DNA of 45,796 nt from Candidatus Nitrosopumilus sp. (GTDB lineage: Archaea > Thermoproteota > Nitrososphaeria > Nitrososphaerales > Nitrosopumilaceae), in NCBI RefSeq assembly GCF_029882185.1, contig NZ_JAOULD010000011.1, positions 1 through 45,796 of the forward strand, in the 5' to 3' direction. This document shows positions 39,005-45,796 of the stretch, in pieces. The first letter of the stretch is position 1. Every line of letters begins with the position of its first letter. Under the pieces are notes generated by a model. It saw only the letters and a program-made list of their open reading frames with translations, did no database searches and was not told where the DNA came from. The translations under genes were made by a program, and so were the position numbers.

Positions 39005-39634
39005 ATGAAACAAACAATCAAAATTTTACAAAAAGTTGTAAAAAGAAAAGGATCTAGTAAGACATTATCATTTAGTATGCCTCATATTTTAAAATCAATT
39101 TTCCATTTGTCAAATCAAAAATATGTTAGTCGTTCAAATTTTTGTAAAGAAATTCAATTAGGAGAAGGTGCAGTAAAAACACTAATTGGACATATGAAAG
39201 AAGAAGGATTAGTAGAGACAATAAAATCAGGTACTTTCCTTACTAAAAAAGGACAAAAAGTTGCCGAGAAATTTTATGATGCAATTCCGGCACAAGGATT
39301 TCTAAAGAAATGCGATATTACTAAAGGGAAATTCAATTACGTTATTAGAATCAAAAAGGAATTTGCTTCAAATTTAGGAAACGGAATGCAACAAAGAGAT
39401 TATGCAATTCTTTACGGTGCATCAGATTCATTAACTCTGAATCATGATAAAAATGAATTTTTCTTCATAGGAGATAAAATGAAATGTTTTGATAATGAAT
39501 CTGAAACAAAGAAGGATTTGATAGACAAAGTAAATCCAAATAACGGAGATGTCATAATCATCACATCGTCTGATGATAAATTTGTGGCAGAAATTTCAGC
39601 AATCAATACTGCAATATGGACAATAAATAATTAA
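39005..39634 (+). CDS. winged-helix regulator with a C-terminal DUF4443-like domain, 209 aa
   Basis: Residues about 15-90 form a winged helix (YVSRSNFCKEIQLGEGAVKTLIGHMKEEGLVETIKSGTFLTKKGQKV). The rest is an alpha/beta domain (YVIRIKKEFASNLGNGMQQRDYAILYGASDSLTL; DVIIITSSDD) resembling the DUF4443 effector domain, from memory. It contains three Cys (C47, C103 and C161) that might sense a metal. Its position between cbtAB and a second cbtB, and the shared palindrome, make it the likely cobalt- or cobalamin-responsive regulator of cbt. Confidence 0.75.
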   Translation: MKQTIKILQKVVKRKGSSKTLSFSMPHILKSIFHLSNQKYVSRSNFCKEIQLGEGAVKTLIGHMKEEGLVETIKSGTFLTKKGQKVAEKFYDAIPAQGFLKKCDITKGKFNYVIRIKKEFASNLGNGMQQRDYAILYGASDSLTLNHDKNEFFFIGDKMKCFDNESETKKDLIDKVNPNNGDVIIITSSDDKFVAEISAINTAIWTINN

Positions 39635-39650
39635 AATAATAAATGTTAAG

Positions 39651-39866
39651 CTAATGGCAAGGAAAGCCTGCTGCGTGTCTCATATCATGAGTCAATTCAT
39701 GAATGTAAAGGTCAGTAAATGCTTGTTCACCATATACTAGACTAAAGATGTGTCCTTGGTCAAACCCAACAACAAATAATCCTGCTGCAAATACTATTGC
39801 TAATGCAAGAATTGCTAGTTTTGAAACACCTGTTTTTGAGACAGTTATTTGCCTTAATTCAGACAT
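39651..39866 (-). CDS. cbtB: predicted cobalt transporter subunit CbtB (copy 2)
   Basis: A second 71-residue CbtB whose last 47 residues are identical in sequence to copy 1 (FAAGLFVVGFDQGHIFS through RHAAGFPCH). The N-terminal 24 residues differ (MSELRQITVSKTG against MNSSVLTTKSKS). It starts at ATG 39866 and has no cbtA after it. It may be an alternative subunit with its own promoter; no copy of the cbt palindrome is seen upstream. Confidence 0.85.
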   Translation of the reverse strand: MSELRQITVSKTGVSKLAILALAIVFAAGLFVVGFDQGHIFSLVYGEQAFTDLYIHELTHDMRHAAGFPCH

Positions 39867-39999
39867 AAGAAATATGATTCTCTGTTTATATTAAAACTCT
39901 TGGGTGCTGAAAAAAATATCAAATAGTCATGAAAATCTGTTATTATGTGATCTTACATACTGCTGTTTTTGATATCTTTTCTCCTAGAAAATTCATAAA

Positions 40000-40326
40000 A
40001 TGGATCATTTAGGAATAAGGAAAGAGAGTAGTAGATACAAAAATAAAATTTCATACACCATACAAGGCAAATTAATTGATCTGTATGGTGCAAACGGATA
40101 CAAATCAATAATGCAAACAATGACAAAAATTTCTGAAAAAACAGAAGATGAAACAATTAGAAATTTTAGAATTATTTTCAGAGTTATCATAAGGGGTTTT
40201 TGGAAAATCATCAAAATCAAAAATTTTGGTTCCAATCAAAATGAAAATAGACATCATATGAATAGAGAACATCCATCAAGAGAAGAAAACAAAAAAAGAA
40301 TGCATGAGAATATTAATTGCAGATGA
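40000..40326 (+). CDS. hypothetical protein, 108 aa, overlapping a truncated response regulator
   Basis: ATG 40000 begins a basic, helical product (KLIDLYGANGYKSIMQTMTKISEKTEDETIRNFRIIFRVIIRG) ending in a highly charged His/Arg/Glu tail. The first 75 residues look like a real small domain; the low-complexity tail may reflect frame decay. It overlaps the next frame by 23 bp. In related genomes small proteins of this kind sit beside response regulators, by recollection only. Family unassigned. Confidence 0.5.
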   Translation: MDHLGIRKESSRYKNKISYTIQGKLIDLYGANGYKSIMQTMTKISEKTEDETIRNFRIIFRVIIRGFWKIIKIKNFGSNQNENRHHMNREHPSREENKKRMHENINCR

Positions 40327-40432
40327 TGAAATAGAAATTTTAGAATTATACAAAGCATTTTTTGAAGGAAAAGAAAGAGACGTCAAAGAAAAGAGGACAG
40401 AAATTAGGATGGTTTTACAAAATCTTATTTAG
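40304..40432 (+). pseudogene. truncated response-regulator receiver domain, 42 codons
   Basis: ATG 40304 opens with MRILIADDEIEILELYKAFFEG, the beta1-alpha1 start of a CheY-like receiver with the acidic pair (D7, D8). It then runs into a basic stretch and stops at TAG 40430-40432. The phospho-acceptor Asp and the Thr/Lys residues of a complete receiver are missing, so it cannot be phosphorylated. It is best read as the remnant of a response-regulator gene with an internal deletion. Confidence 0.6.
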
Positions 40433-40489
40433 AAAATTAAGACATAAAAATTAGCGAAGATATTTACTTGAAATAAAGATTGTAACTGT

Positions 40490-41128
40490 ATGGAAAAATT
40501 GTACTTGTTGACAATTCCTGTATTGATTGGAGTGTTCACAGGAATGTTCATGGTATATTATCCAGAATCTGAATCAAATCAAATAACAATAACAAAATTA
40601 ATTGAAGGAGGGTCTCCAATAATGGGAAATCCAAACGCATCCATCACAATATTGGAGTGGGGAGATTATCAATGTACATTTTGTTACAAATTTCATCAAA
40701 ATACTTTAGACATCATAGATGAAGATTTTATCAAATCTGGAAAAGTCAAATTAGTGTTCAAAGATTTTCCTCTAAACGGTCCTGATTCATTTTTGGCTGC
40801 AGAGGCCACATATTGTGCTCAAGATCAAAAAAAATATTGGCAGTATCACAATGAACTATACACAAATTGGGCAGGAGAAAGGACAGGCTGGATCACTAGA
40901 GAATCACTTGATAGATTTGCAATTACAGTGAATTTGAATTTGGATGAATTTAACAAATGTCTTGATGAACGAAAATATCAAGAAAAAGTAATTTTAATTC
41001 ATGATTTTGGAAAAGAGATAGGAATTGATGCTACACCATCATTTCTAGTCTTCAATGGTGAAAAAGTTATCAAAATTAGAGGAAATCAACCATTAGAAGT
41101 ATTTCTTAGAACATTTGATGAATTATGA
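40490..41128 (+). CDS. DsbA-like thioredoxin-fold protein, membrane-anchored
   Basis: The 212-residue product has an N-terminal signal anchor (residues 4-23), then a thioredoxin fold with an inserted helical domain as in DsbA/FrnE proteins. The active site is C62-T-F-C65, and the cis-Pro loop is GIDATPSFLVF. It should form or exchange disulfides in extracytoplasmic proteins; direction of electron flow is unknown. ATG 40490. Thaumarchaea encode several such proteins. Confidence 0.87.
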   Translation: MEKLYLLTIPVLIGVFTGMFMVYYPESESNQITITKLIEGGSPIMGNPNASITILEWGDYQCTFCYKFHQNTLDIIDEDFIKSGKVKLVFKDFPLNGPDSFLAAEATYCAQDQKKYWQYHNELYTNWAGERTGWITRESLDRFAITVNLNLDEFNKCLDERKYQEKVILIHDFGKEIGIDATPSFLVFNGEKVIKIRGNQPLEVFLRTFDEL

Positions 41129-41177
41129 TTTTAAAAAATATCAAAAAGATATATTCGCAAATTAAAGAGTAATTTTA

Positions 41178-42458
41178 ATGCCTAAAATTAACATCGAAAA
41201 ACAAGATTCAGTAAAAATCTATAAAATTCGAAAAACACTAGAAGAGTTATCTCAAAAATCAGGCAGAGGTACTGAATTAATCACAGTATACATTCCAAAA
41301 GGAAAACAATTACATGAAATTATCAGCTCTCTTCAACAAGAACAAGGAACTGCAGACAACATAAAATCAGACTTGACAAGATCACATGTGGTTGATTCAT
41401 TAGGCAAAGTCATTCAAAGATTGAAGCTATACAAAAAAACTCCGGATAGAGGACTAGTGATGTTTTGTGGTGCATTACCCCCAGAAGAAGGAGGGCCTCT
41501 AGGAAGTGAAGTAGTCAAGGTTTGGGAAATTGATCCACCAAAAGATTTGAATCAGTATCTGTATCGATGTGATGATCATTTCCATGTAGACATTCTAAAA
41601 GACATGTTAAAGGACGATAACCTCATAGGATTTCTAGCAATAGATGCAAAAGATGCAGGGTGGGGATTACTACATGGAGATAAAATAGAAGTGTTATCTC
41701 AAACAGGATCAGGGGTTGCAGGAAAACATAGACAGGGAGGACAGTCTGCAAAGAGATTTCAGAAATTAAGAGAAATGGAGTTGAGTTATTTCTATAATAG
41801 AGTTGCACAGACTACACGTGAATATTTTATTGACATTTATCCAGTCAAAGGATTAATTATTTCAGGTCCGGGACCTACAAAAGAAGATTTCATTAACGGA
41901 AATTATCTAGAATACAGATTACAAAACAACATTATCAGTACAATTGATTCATCATATTCAGGGGCAGAAGGAATAAGGGAAGCTTTTGCAAAATCAGCAG
42001 ACATTCTAGGTGATTTCAGAATGGTAGAAGAGAAAAAATTAGTAGAGGATCTGTTCAGAGAAATCAATTCCAACACAGGCAAAGGATCATACGGATTGCA
42101 AGAAGTAATAGAGTTTTTGAAAAACAATGTTGTTCAGACTTTGCTAATTACAGATAACACAAATCTCCACAGAGTGGAAGGAAAATGTAAAAGATGTAAA
42201 CACATTCAAGAAGAAATCGTTGAAAGACCTCTAGTAATCCCAAAAAAAACAGAATTTGTCAACAATCCATGTCAAGGTTGCAAATCAATGGAAGTAGAAG
42301 TTAATGAACAAGATATTGTAGACTATCTTGAAATATTGGCATCAAAAACAGGTACTCAGCTTGAAGTTATTTCAGGCAGTGCAGAGCATGGAAACATGCT
42401 TGCAAGTTTAGGAAAAGTAGGAGCAATTCTAAGATATAATCCAGGACATGCTAAATAA
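41178..42458 (+). CDS. prf1: peptide chain release factor aRF1
   Basis: aRF1 (426 residues) reads all three stop codons and triggers peptide release. NIKS (61-64) and YxCxxxF (Y129-C131-F135) are the stop-decoding motifs, and GGQ (187-189 in KHRQGGQSAKRF) is the catalytic loop. Two Cys pairs at the C-terminus (CKRCKH and CQGC) form the zinc mini-domain. It starts at ATG 41178. It overlaps the convergent HIT gene by 8 bp. Confidence 0.97.
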   Translation: MPKINIEKQDSVKIYKIRKTLEELSQKSGRGTELITVYIPKGKQLHEIISSLQQEQGTADNIKSDLTRSHVVDSLGKVIQRLKLYKKTPDRGLVMFCGALPPEEGGPLGSEVVKVWEIDPPKDLNQYLYRCDDHFHVDILKDMLKDDNLIGFLAIDAKDAGWGLLHGDKIEVLSQTGSGVAGKHRQGGQSAKRFQKLREMELSYFYNRVAQTTREYFIDIYPVKGLIISGPGPTKEDFINGNYLEYRLQNNIISTIDSSYSGAEGIREAFAKSADILGDFRMVEEKKLVEDLFREINSNTGKGSYGLQEVIEFLKNNVVQTLLITDNTNLHRVEGKCKRCKHIQEEIVERPLVIPKKTEFVNNPCQGCKSMEVEVNEQDIVDYLEILASKTGTQLEVISGSAEHGNMLASLGKVGAILRYNPGHAK

Positions 42459-42855
42459 GACTACGAATTTTTTCTGCTAGTTCTGAGAGTTCATGATCAC
42501 TAGATATTTGTCGTTTAGTCCAAACGGTTCCTTTACTATTGTATCTAGGAATAATGTGTATATGGACATGGGGGATGATTTGTTTTGCAGCTCTGCCATT
42601 ATTTTGTCCTAAACTAAATGCGTCTGCTCCAGCAGCATCCAAAATGGCTTGGGCAATTCTTGGCACAAGTGAGAACAGATTTCCAACATCATCAGAAGTC
42701 ATATCGGTAATTCTTTCATGATGTTTTCTTGGAATAATCAAACTATGCCCTACATCAATTGGATATTTATCTAAAAATGCAACATGATGTTCGTCTTCAT
42801 ACAAAAAATGGCCATCTCTCTTGCCATCTAAAATATCACAAAAAATACAGCCCAT
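42451..42855 (-). CDS. HIT-family (histidine triad) hydrolase
   Basis: The 134-residue protein carries the histidine triad HVHIHIIPR near residue 97 and the family start GCIFCDILDGK with a CxxC pair. HIT proteins (Hint type) hydrolyse adenosine phosphoramidates and related nucleotide conjugates, often acting as clean-up enzymes for aminoacyl-AMP. ATG 42855. Substrate is not predictable. Confidence 0.9.
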   Translation of the reverse strand: MGCIFCDILDGKRDGHFLYEDEHHVAFLDKYPIDVGHSLIIPRKHHERITDMTSDDVGNLFSLVPRIAQAILDAAGADAFSLGQNNGRAAKQIIPHVHIHIIPRYNSKGTVWTKRQISSDHELSELAEKIRSLI

Positions 42856-42957
42856 AAAATAAAACCAGTTCTAATTTTATTTATTGTTTCTAATTGATTC
42901 TAATCATATTTTATCTAGCCATGATTCCCTTAATTATAGAAAGTAAATCCTAAAGAT

Positions 42958-43110
42958 TTAATTTTCTTCTTTTCCACAATGCATGCATCTTTTTGAGGAT
43001 AATATCTCAAACCACACAAAATCATGAATAAAGCCCTCTTTGCAATTCACATTGTCATTAGATTTGATAGCATTACAAAGAGTCTGGTCAAAAACAGTCT
43101 CGATCAACAT
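42958..43110 (-). CDS. small Cys/His protein, 50 aa (possible zinc binder)
   Basis: ATG 43110 to TAA 42958 encodes 50 residues: an acidic helical N-terminus (ETVFDQTLCNAIK), C23, H29, and C42-M-H-C45 near the end (KRCMHCGKEEN). CxxC with further Cys/His is a likely zinc knuckle. It fills a gap otherwise empty for 365 bp between the HIT gene and the 43222 gene; the rest of that gap shows nothing I can support. Confidence 0.5.
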   Translation of the reverse strand: MLIETVFDQTLCNAIKSNDNVNCKEGFIHDFVWFEILSSKRCMHCGKEEN

Positions 43111-43221
43111 TAACTATTCAAAACAATTCATCAAAAACAAAGATTGTCTTATTAAAAACCTGATCAAGATGGATTAGTGACGAATGGTTAATTAGGGCAC
43201 ATTTTGAAGTGGAATTAACTA

Positions 43222-43818
43222 ATGGGCCGAAAAGAGAGACGAGAGCGTGAAGTAAAACGTGAAAACTATGCCACAAAGCACTCAGCCGAGAAAAAGAAGC
43301 AGACGTTAATTGCCATCGGAGTATTATCCGTAATTGCAGTAATTGTCGGGTATGCAGGCTATATGTTTTTGAACATGACTGAGACAGCACCTGGAGGACC
43401 AGAAAATGCAGGAGCCTTGGGAAGTGAGCATTCACATGCAGCAATATTGGTGAAAATTTTTGGCGATACATTTGATTTTGACGGTCCAGCTTTTCAAATA
43501 AAATCATCTTGGATTCATTTTGAAGGAAGAGACGGAACTACAATTCACAAGCATGCAACGGGAGTCACTCTAGGATATCTCTTTGAAACACTTGCAATAG
43601 GTCTTGATGATCAATGTTATGTATTTCCAGATGGAAAGCAATTCTGTACAAATGAAGATTACACACTAAAGTTCTTCATTAATAGAGAACAAGTATCAGA
43701 CATTAGAGATTATGAAATTCAAGAAGATGATAGAGTATTGATTGTATTTGGTGCTGAAACTCCTGAAGAAATTGAAGCCTATTTGTTACAATTAGATAAT
43801 CAAGAATTGATCAAATAA
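43222..43818 (+). CDS. membrane-anchored hypothetical protein, 198 aa
   Basis: A very basic N-terminus (about 1-28, GRKERREREVKREN) precedes one membrane helix (about 29-51) and an extracytoplasmic domain with two Cys (about C133 and C142, QCYVFPDGKQFC) able to form a disulfide, plus His-rich segments (SEHSHAAI; TIHKHATGV). The domain is rich in beta strands. Such proteins recur in thaumarchaea, but I do not know a function; metal binding by the His residues is possible. It starts at ATG 43222. Confidence 0.72.
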   Translation: MGRKERREREVKRENYATKHSAEKKKQTLIAIGVLSVIAVIVGYAGYMFLNMTETAPGGPENAGALGSEHSHAAILVKIFGDTFDFDGPAFQIKSSWIHFEGRDGTTIHKHATGVTLGYLFETLAIGLDDQCYVFPDGKQFCTNEDYTLKFFINREQVSDIRDYEIQEDDRVLIVFGAETPEEIEAYLLQLDNQELIK

Positions 43819-43820
43819 AA

Positions 43821-44021
43821 TCAAGATTCATCTTTTGTGGTAAATGATGATGCACTTTTGTCAAACATCATATAATATCCACACATACTGCACCGTAAAA
43901 CTGTCAGTTCAGTTGTAAGAAATTCCTTGTCTTCAAAGCGTCCACTAAGTTTAACATTATCCCCCGCAATTTCGGCTTTATTGCTCTTGCATATTGGACA
44001 TTCAAGTGCTTTTTGTTCCAT
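43821..44021 (-). CDS. small zinc-ribbon protein, 66 aa
   Basis: ATG 44021 is preferred over TTG 44033. The protein has C8-x2-C11 (ECPICKSNK) and C44-x2-C47 (RCSMCGYY), two knuckles about 33 residues apart around a short beta segment, a typical zinc ribbon. Partner or nucleic-acid target unknown. It is convergent with the 43222 gene, 2 bp between stops. Confidence 0.7.
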   Translation of the reverse strand: MEQKALECPICKSNKAEIAGDNVKLSGRFEDKEFLTTELTVLRCSMCGYYMMFDKSASSFTTKDES

Positions 44022-44119
44022 GAAATAATCCAAAATAGTTACAATTTAAACTCAATGAAAGTTTGTAATTAGAAAATTTCAACAAAGTCTAAATTATACC
44101 AATCAAAAATTAACATGTA

Positions 44120-45793
44120 ATGGAAATATCTAGCAAAAATGTCGTAGATGGAACAGCACGTTCTCCACATAGAGCAATGTACAAAGCCATGGGGCTAGAT
44201 GACAATGATCTTAGTAAACCATTCATCGGAGTTTGTCATACAGGTAATGAGGCAACTCCCTGCAACATTTTATTACCAAAATTGGCAGAAGAGGCAAAAC
44301 GAGGAGTTGAAGAAAACGGAGCAACTCCAAGAATATTTTCAACAATAGCAGTAAGTGATGGAATTGCTATGGGACATGAAGGAATGAAATCATCTTTAAT
44401 CTCTCGCGAAGTAATTGCAGATTCTATTGAATTGATGGTAAGAGCCCATCAATATGACGGAATTGTAGGAATTGCAGGTTGTGATAAAAGTTTGCCAGGC
44501 ACAATGATGGCAATGGCCAGATTGAATTTACCTTCGGTCTTCGTATATGGAGGAACAATTATGCCAGGAATTCTTGACGGCAAAGAGCTGACAGTAGTTG
44601 ATGTGTATGAGGCAGTAGGAGCATATGATGCAGGACAAATTTCCCTAGAGATGTTAAAAAATATTGAAAACACAGCGTGTCCTAGTTCAGGATCATGTGG
44701 AGGAATGTTTACAGCAAATACAATGGCATCAATTTCCGAAGCTATTGGTTTGGCATTGCCAGGAAGTGCCAGTCCCCCAGCAGAAGATGAACGCAGAAAT
44801 AAAATGGTATATGATACAGGTGCAGCATGTGCAAAATTACTAGAATTAAACATCAAGCCAAGAGACATTATGACGTATGAAGCATTTGAAAATTCAATTG
44901 TAATGTTAAATGCAGTAGGAGGATCAACAAATGGAATTTTGCATCTGTTATCAATGGCAAATGAAGCTGGAGTAAAATTAACTTATGATGATTTTGAGAG
45001 AATTAGAAAAAAGACACCACATATTGCAGATATGAAACCAGGTGGCAGTTATGTCATGAATAGTCTTGACAAGATTGGGGGAATTCCCTTTGTTCTAAAA
45101 AAATTAGCTGCCAAAGGATTACTAAACGGAAATTGTGTTACGGTTACAGGTAAAACTATTCAACAGAATCTTGATGCCATGACAATTCCAGAACCAGAAC
45201 AATCAATCATCAGACCAATTGAGAATCCACTGCATTCAGTAGGAACAGCTGTTGTTCTCAAAGGAACCCTTGCACCAGAAGGAGCAGTAATTAAAACAGC
45301 AGGTGTAGAGATGACAAAATTTACAGGTAAAGCCAAAGTGTATGACAGAGAAGAATATGCATTTGATGCAGTAGCCAAAGGAGATGTGGAAGAAGGAGAG
45401 GTAGTGGTCATCAGATATGAAGGTCCCAAAGGAGGACCAGGAATGAGAGAAATGCTTGCAACAACAGCGGCACTTGTAGGACAAGGGCTAGGCAAAAAAG
45501 TAGCAATGGTAACGGATGGAAGATTTTCAGGAGGAACCAGAGGATTCATGGTAGGCCACGTAGCACCTGAAGCATATGTTGGAGGTCCAATTGCACTAGT
45601 AAAAGATGGTGATGAGATCACAATAGATACAGAAACTACTGTAATTGATCTTCATGTTTCAGAAGAAGAATTGGCAAAAAGGAGACTCGAATGGAAAAAA
45701 CCAAAGCCCAATTACACATCAGGTGCACTTGCAAAATATGCAACACTTGTAGGCTCGGCAGCACATGGTGCAATCACATCTGCAAACCCATAG
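44120..45793 (+). CDS. ilvD: dihydroxy-acid dehydratase
   Basis: The Fe-S dehydratase (557 residues) makes 2-oxoisovalerate and 2-oxo-3-methylvalerate in valine, leucine and isoleucine synthesis. The cluster ligands C48 (EATPCN), C121 (AGCDKSLPG) and C193 ([12 protein letters not shown]) are all present at the spacing of [2Fe-2S] DHAD, and the C-terminal [19 protein letters not shown] loop is intact. ATG 44120 follows an AT-rich promoter. It is functionally linked to ilvA and thrC earlier in the window, but is not in their operons. Confidence 0.97.
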   Translation: MEISSKNVVDGTARSPHRAMYKAMGLDDNDLSKPFIGVCHTGNEATPCNILLPKLAEEAKRGVEENGATPRIFSTIAVSDGIAMGHEGMKSSLISREVIADSIELMVRAHQYDGIVGIAGCDKSLPGTMMAMARLNLPSVFVYGGTIMPGILDGKELTVVDVYEAVGAYDAGQISLEMLKNIENTACPSSGSCGGMFTANTMASISEAIGLALPGSASPPAEDERRNKMVYDTGAACAKLLELNIKPRDIMTYEAFENSIVMLNAVGGSTNGILHLLSMANEAGVKLTYDDFERIRKKTPHIADMKPGGSYVMNSLDKIGGIPFVLKKLAAKGLLNGNCVTVTGKTIQQNLDAMTIPEPEQSIIRPIENPLHSVGTAVVLKGTLAPEGAVIKTAGVEMTKFTGKAKVYDREEYAFDAVAKGDVEEGEVVVIRYEGPKGGPGMREMLATTAALVGQGLGKKVAMVTDGRFSGGTRGFMVGHVAPEAYVGGPIALVKDGDEITIDTETTVIDLHVSEEELAKRRLEWKKPKPNYTSGALAKYATLVGSAAHGAITSANP

Positions 45794-45796
45794 ATG

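Larger units (their letters stand above)
38710..39791. repeat. 141-bp near-identical repeat pair within the two cbtB genes
   Basis: 38710-38850 and 39651-39791 (offset 941 bp) match except one base by eye (AAGATATGT against AAGATGTGT). They cover the 3' two-thirds of both cbtB genes, including stop codons. Similarity drops sharply upstream in the membrane-helix codons. Identity even at third codon positions indicates recent duplication or ongoing gene conversion. The repeats are direct and flank the regulator gene, so recombination between them would delete it. Confidence 0.9.

Noticed and set aside
39929-40012. 27-codon frame before the 108-residue gene
   Set aside because: It overlaps the next start in another frame and has no recognisable features.
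45160-45621. 153-codon minus-strand frame
   Set aside because: It is antisense to ilvD and has Pro/Ser/Thr-rich low-complexity composition with no independent start context.

Overview
The window is a gene-dense, AT-rich (roughly two thirds A+T by eye) archaeal chromosome segment. It almost certainly comes from an ammonia-oxidizing thaumarchaeon (Nitrososphaerota), most like Nitrosopumilus or Nitrosarchaeum. The evidence is an archaeal release factor aRF1, archaeal PurP, archaeal-type AspRS with GatCAB, an F420-type luciferase-fold enzyme, TATA boxes 25-28 nt before leaderless ATG/GTG/TTG starts, a tRNA-Phe without encoded CCA, and many small lineage-restricted proteins. No ammonia-oxidation or carbon-fixation marker gene lies in the window, so the placement rests on gene content and sequence style.

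Layout. 1-9050: a CNNM/CorC-type membrane protein, threonine synthase, two 35-38 residue Cys-rich proteins, an Hjc-like nuclease, a SAM-methyltransferase-like protein, and an overlapping operon of F420/luciferase-fold enzyme, thiolase and DUF35 OB-fold protein. 9139-10002: remnants, including the N-terminus of a tyrosine-recombinase-like protein. 10012-14525: sugar nucleotidyltransferase, purK and purE (divergent) and threonine dehydratase. 14700-19400: class III nucleotidyl cyclase, VOC protein, two stand-alone RAM domains, a Lys/Ala-repeat protein, and a gene that appears to start at ATA behind a perfect Shine-Dalgarno. 19517-25566: tRNA-Phe, cobalamin adenosyltransferase, HD phosphohydrolase, TIGR00300 (ornithine cyclodeaminase-type) protein, SHOCT-tailed secreted or membrane protein, and an aminotransferase. 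25625-32763: acyl-CoA synthetase, an unknown 87-residue protein, gatB, gatA, gatC, a pseudogene and aspS, all on the minus strand. 32876-37900: purP, a phosphonate/phosphate-type ABC transporter (phnD-C-E) and two tandem paralogous HTH regulators. 37969-39866: cobalt-transporter-like cbtA and cbtB, a divergent regulator, and a second cbtB. 40000-45793: a truncated response regulator, a DsbA-like protein, aRF1, a HIT protein, a membrane-anchored protein and dihydroxy-acid dehydratase.

How the genes fit together. Amino-acid genes (thrC, ilvA, ilvD) cover threonine to branched-chain synthesis. purK, purE and purP are de novo purine steps. aspS with gatCAB is the indirect route to Asn-tRNA. The cobalamin adenosyltransferase and cbtAB fit cobalt and B12 use. 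The phn transporter sits beside two HTH regulators whose promoter region shares an exact 12-bp sequence with the phnD upstream region.

The most rewarding signals are regulatory. Palindromes sit directly upstream of TATA boxes at the divergent cbtB/regulator promoter (38959-38975) and before the ATA-start gene (18966-18984). Repeated sites link the phn promoter to the regulator promoter. There are also at least six very small Cys/His-rich proteins, a 141-bp near-identical duplication of the cbtB 3' half, and a cyclase with Lys in place of the transition-state Arg. I do not see a defence island, CRISPR array or complete mobile element.
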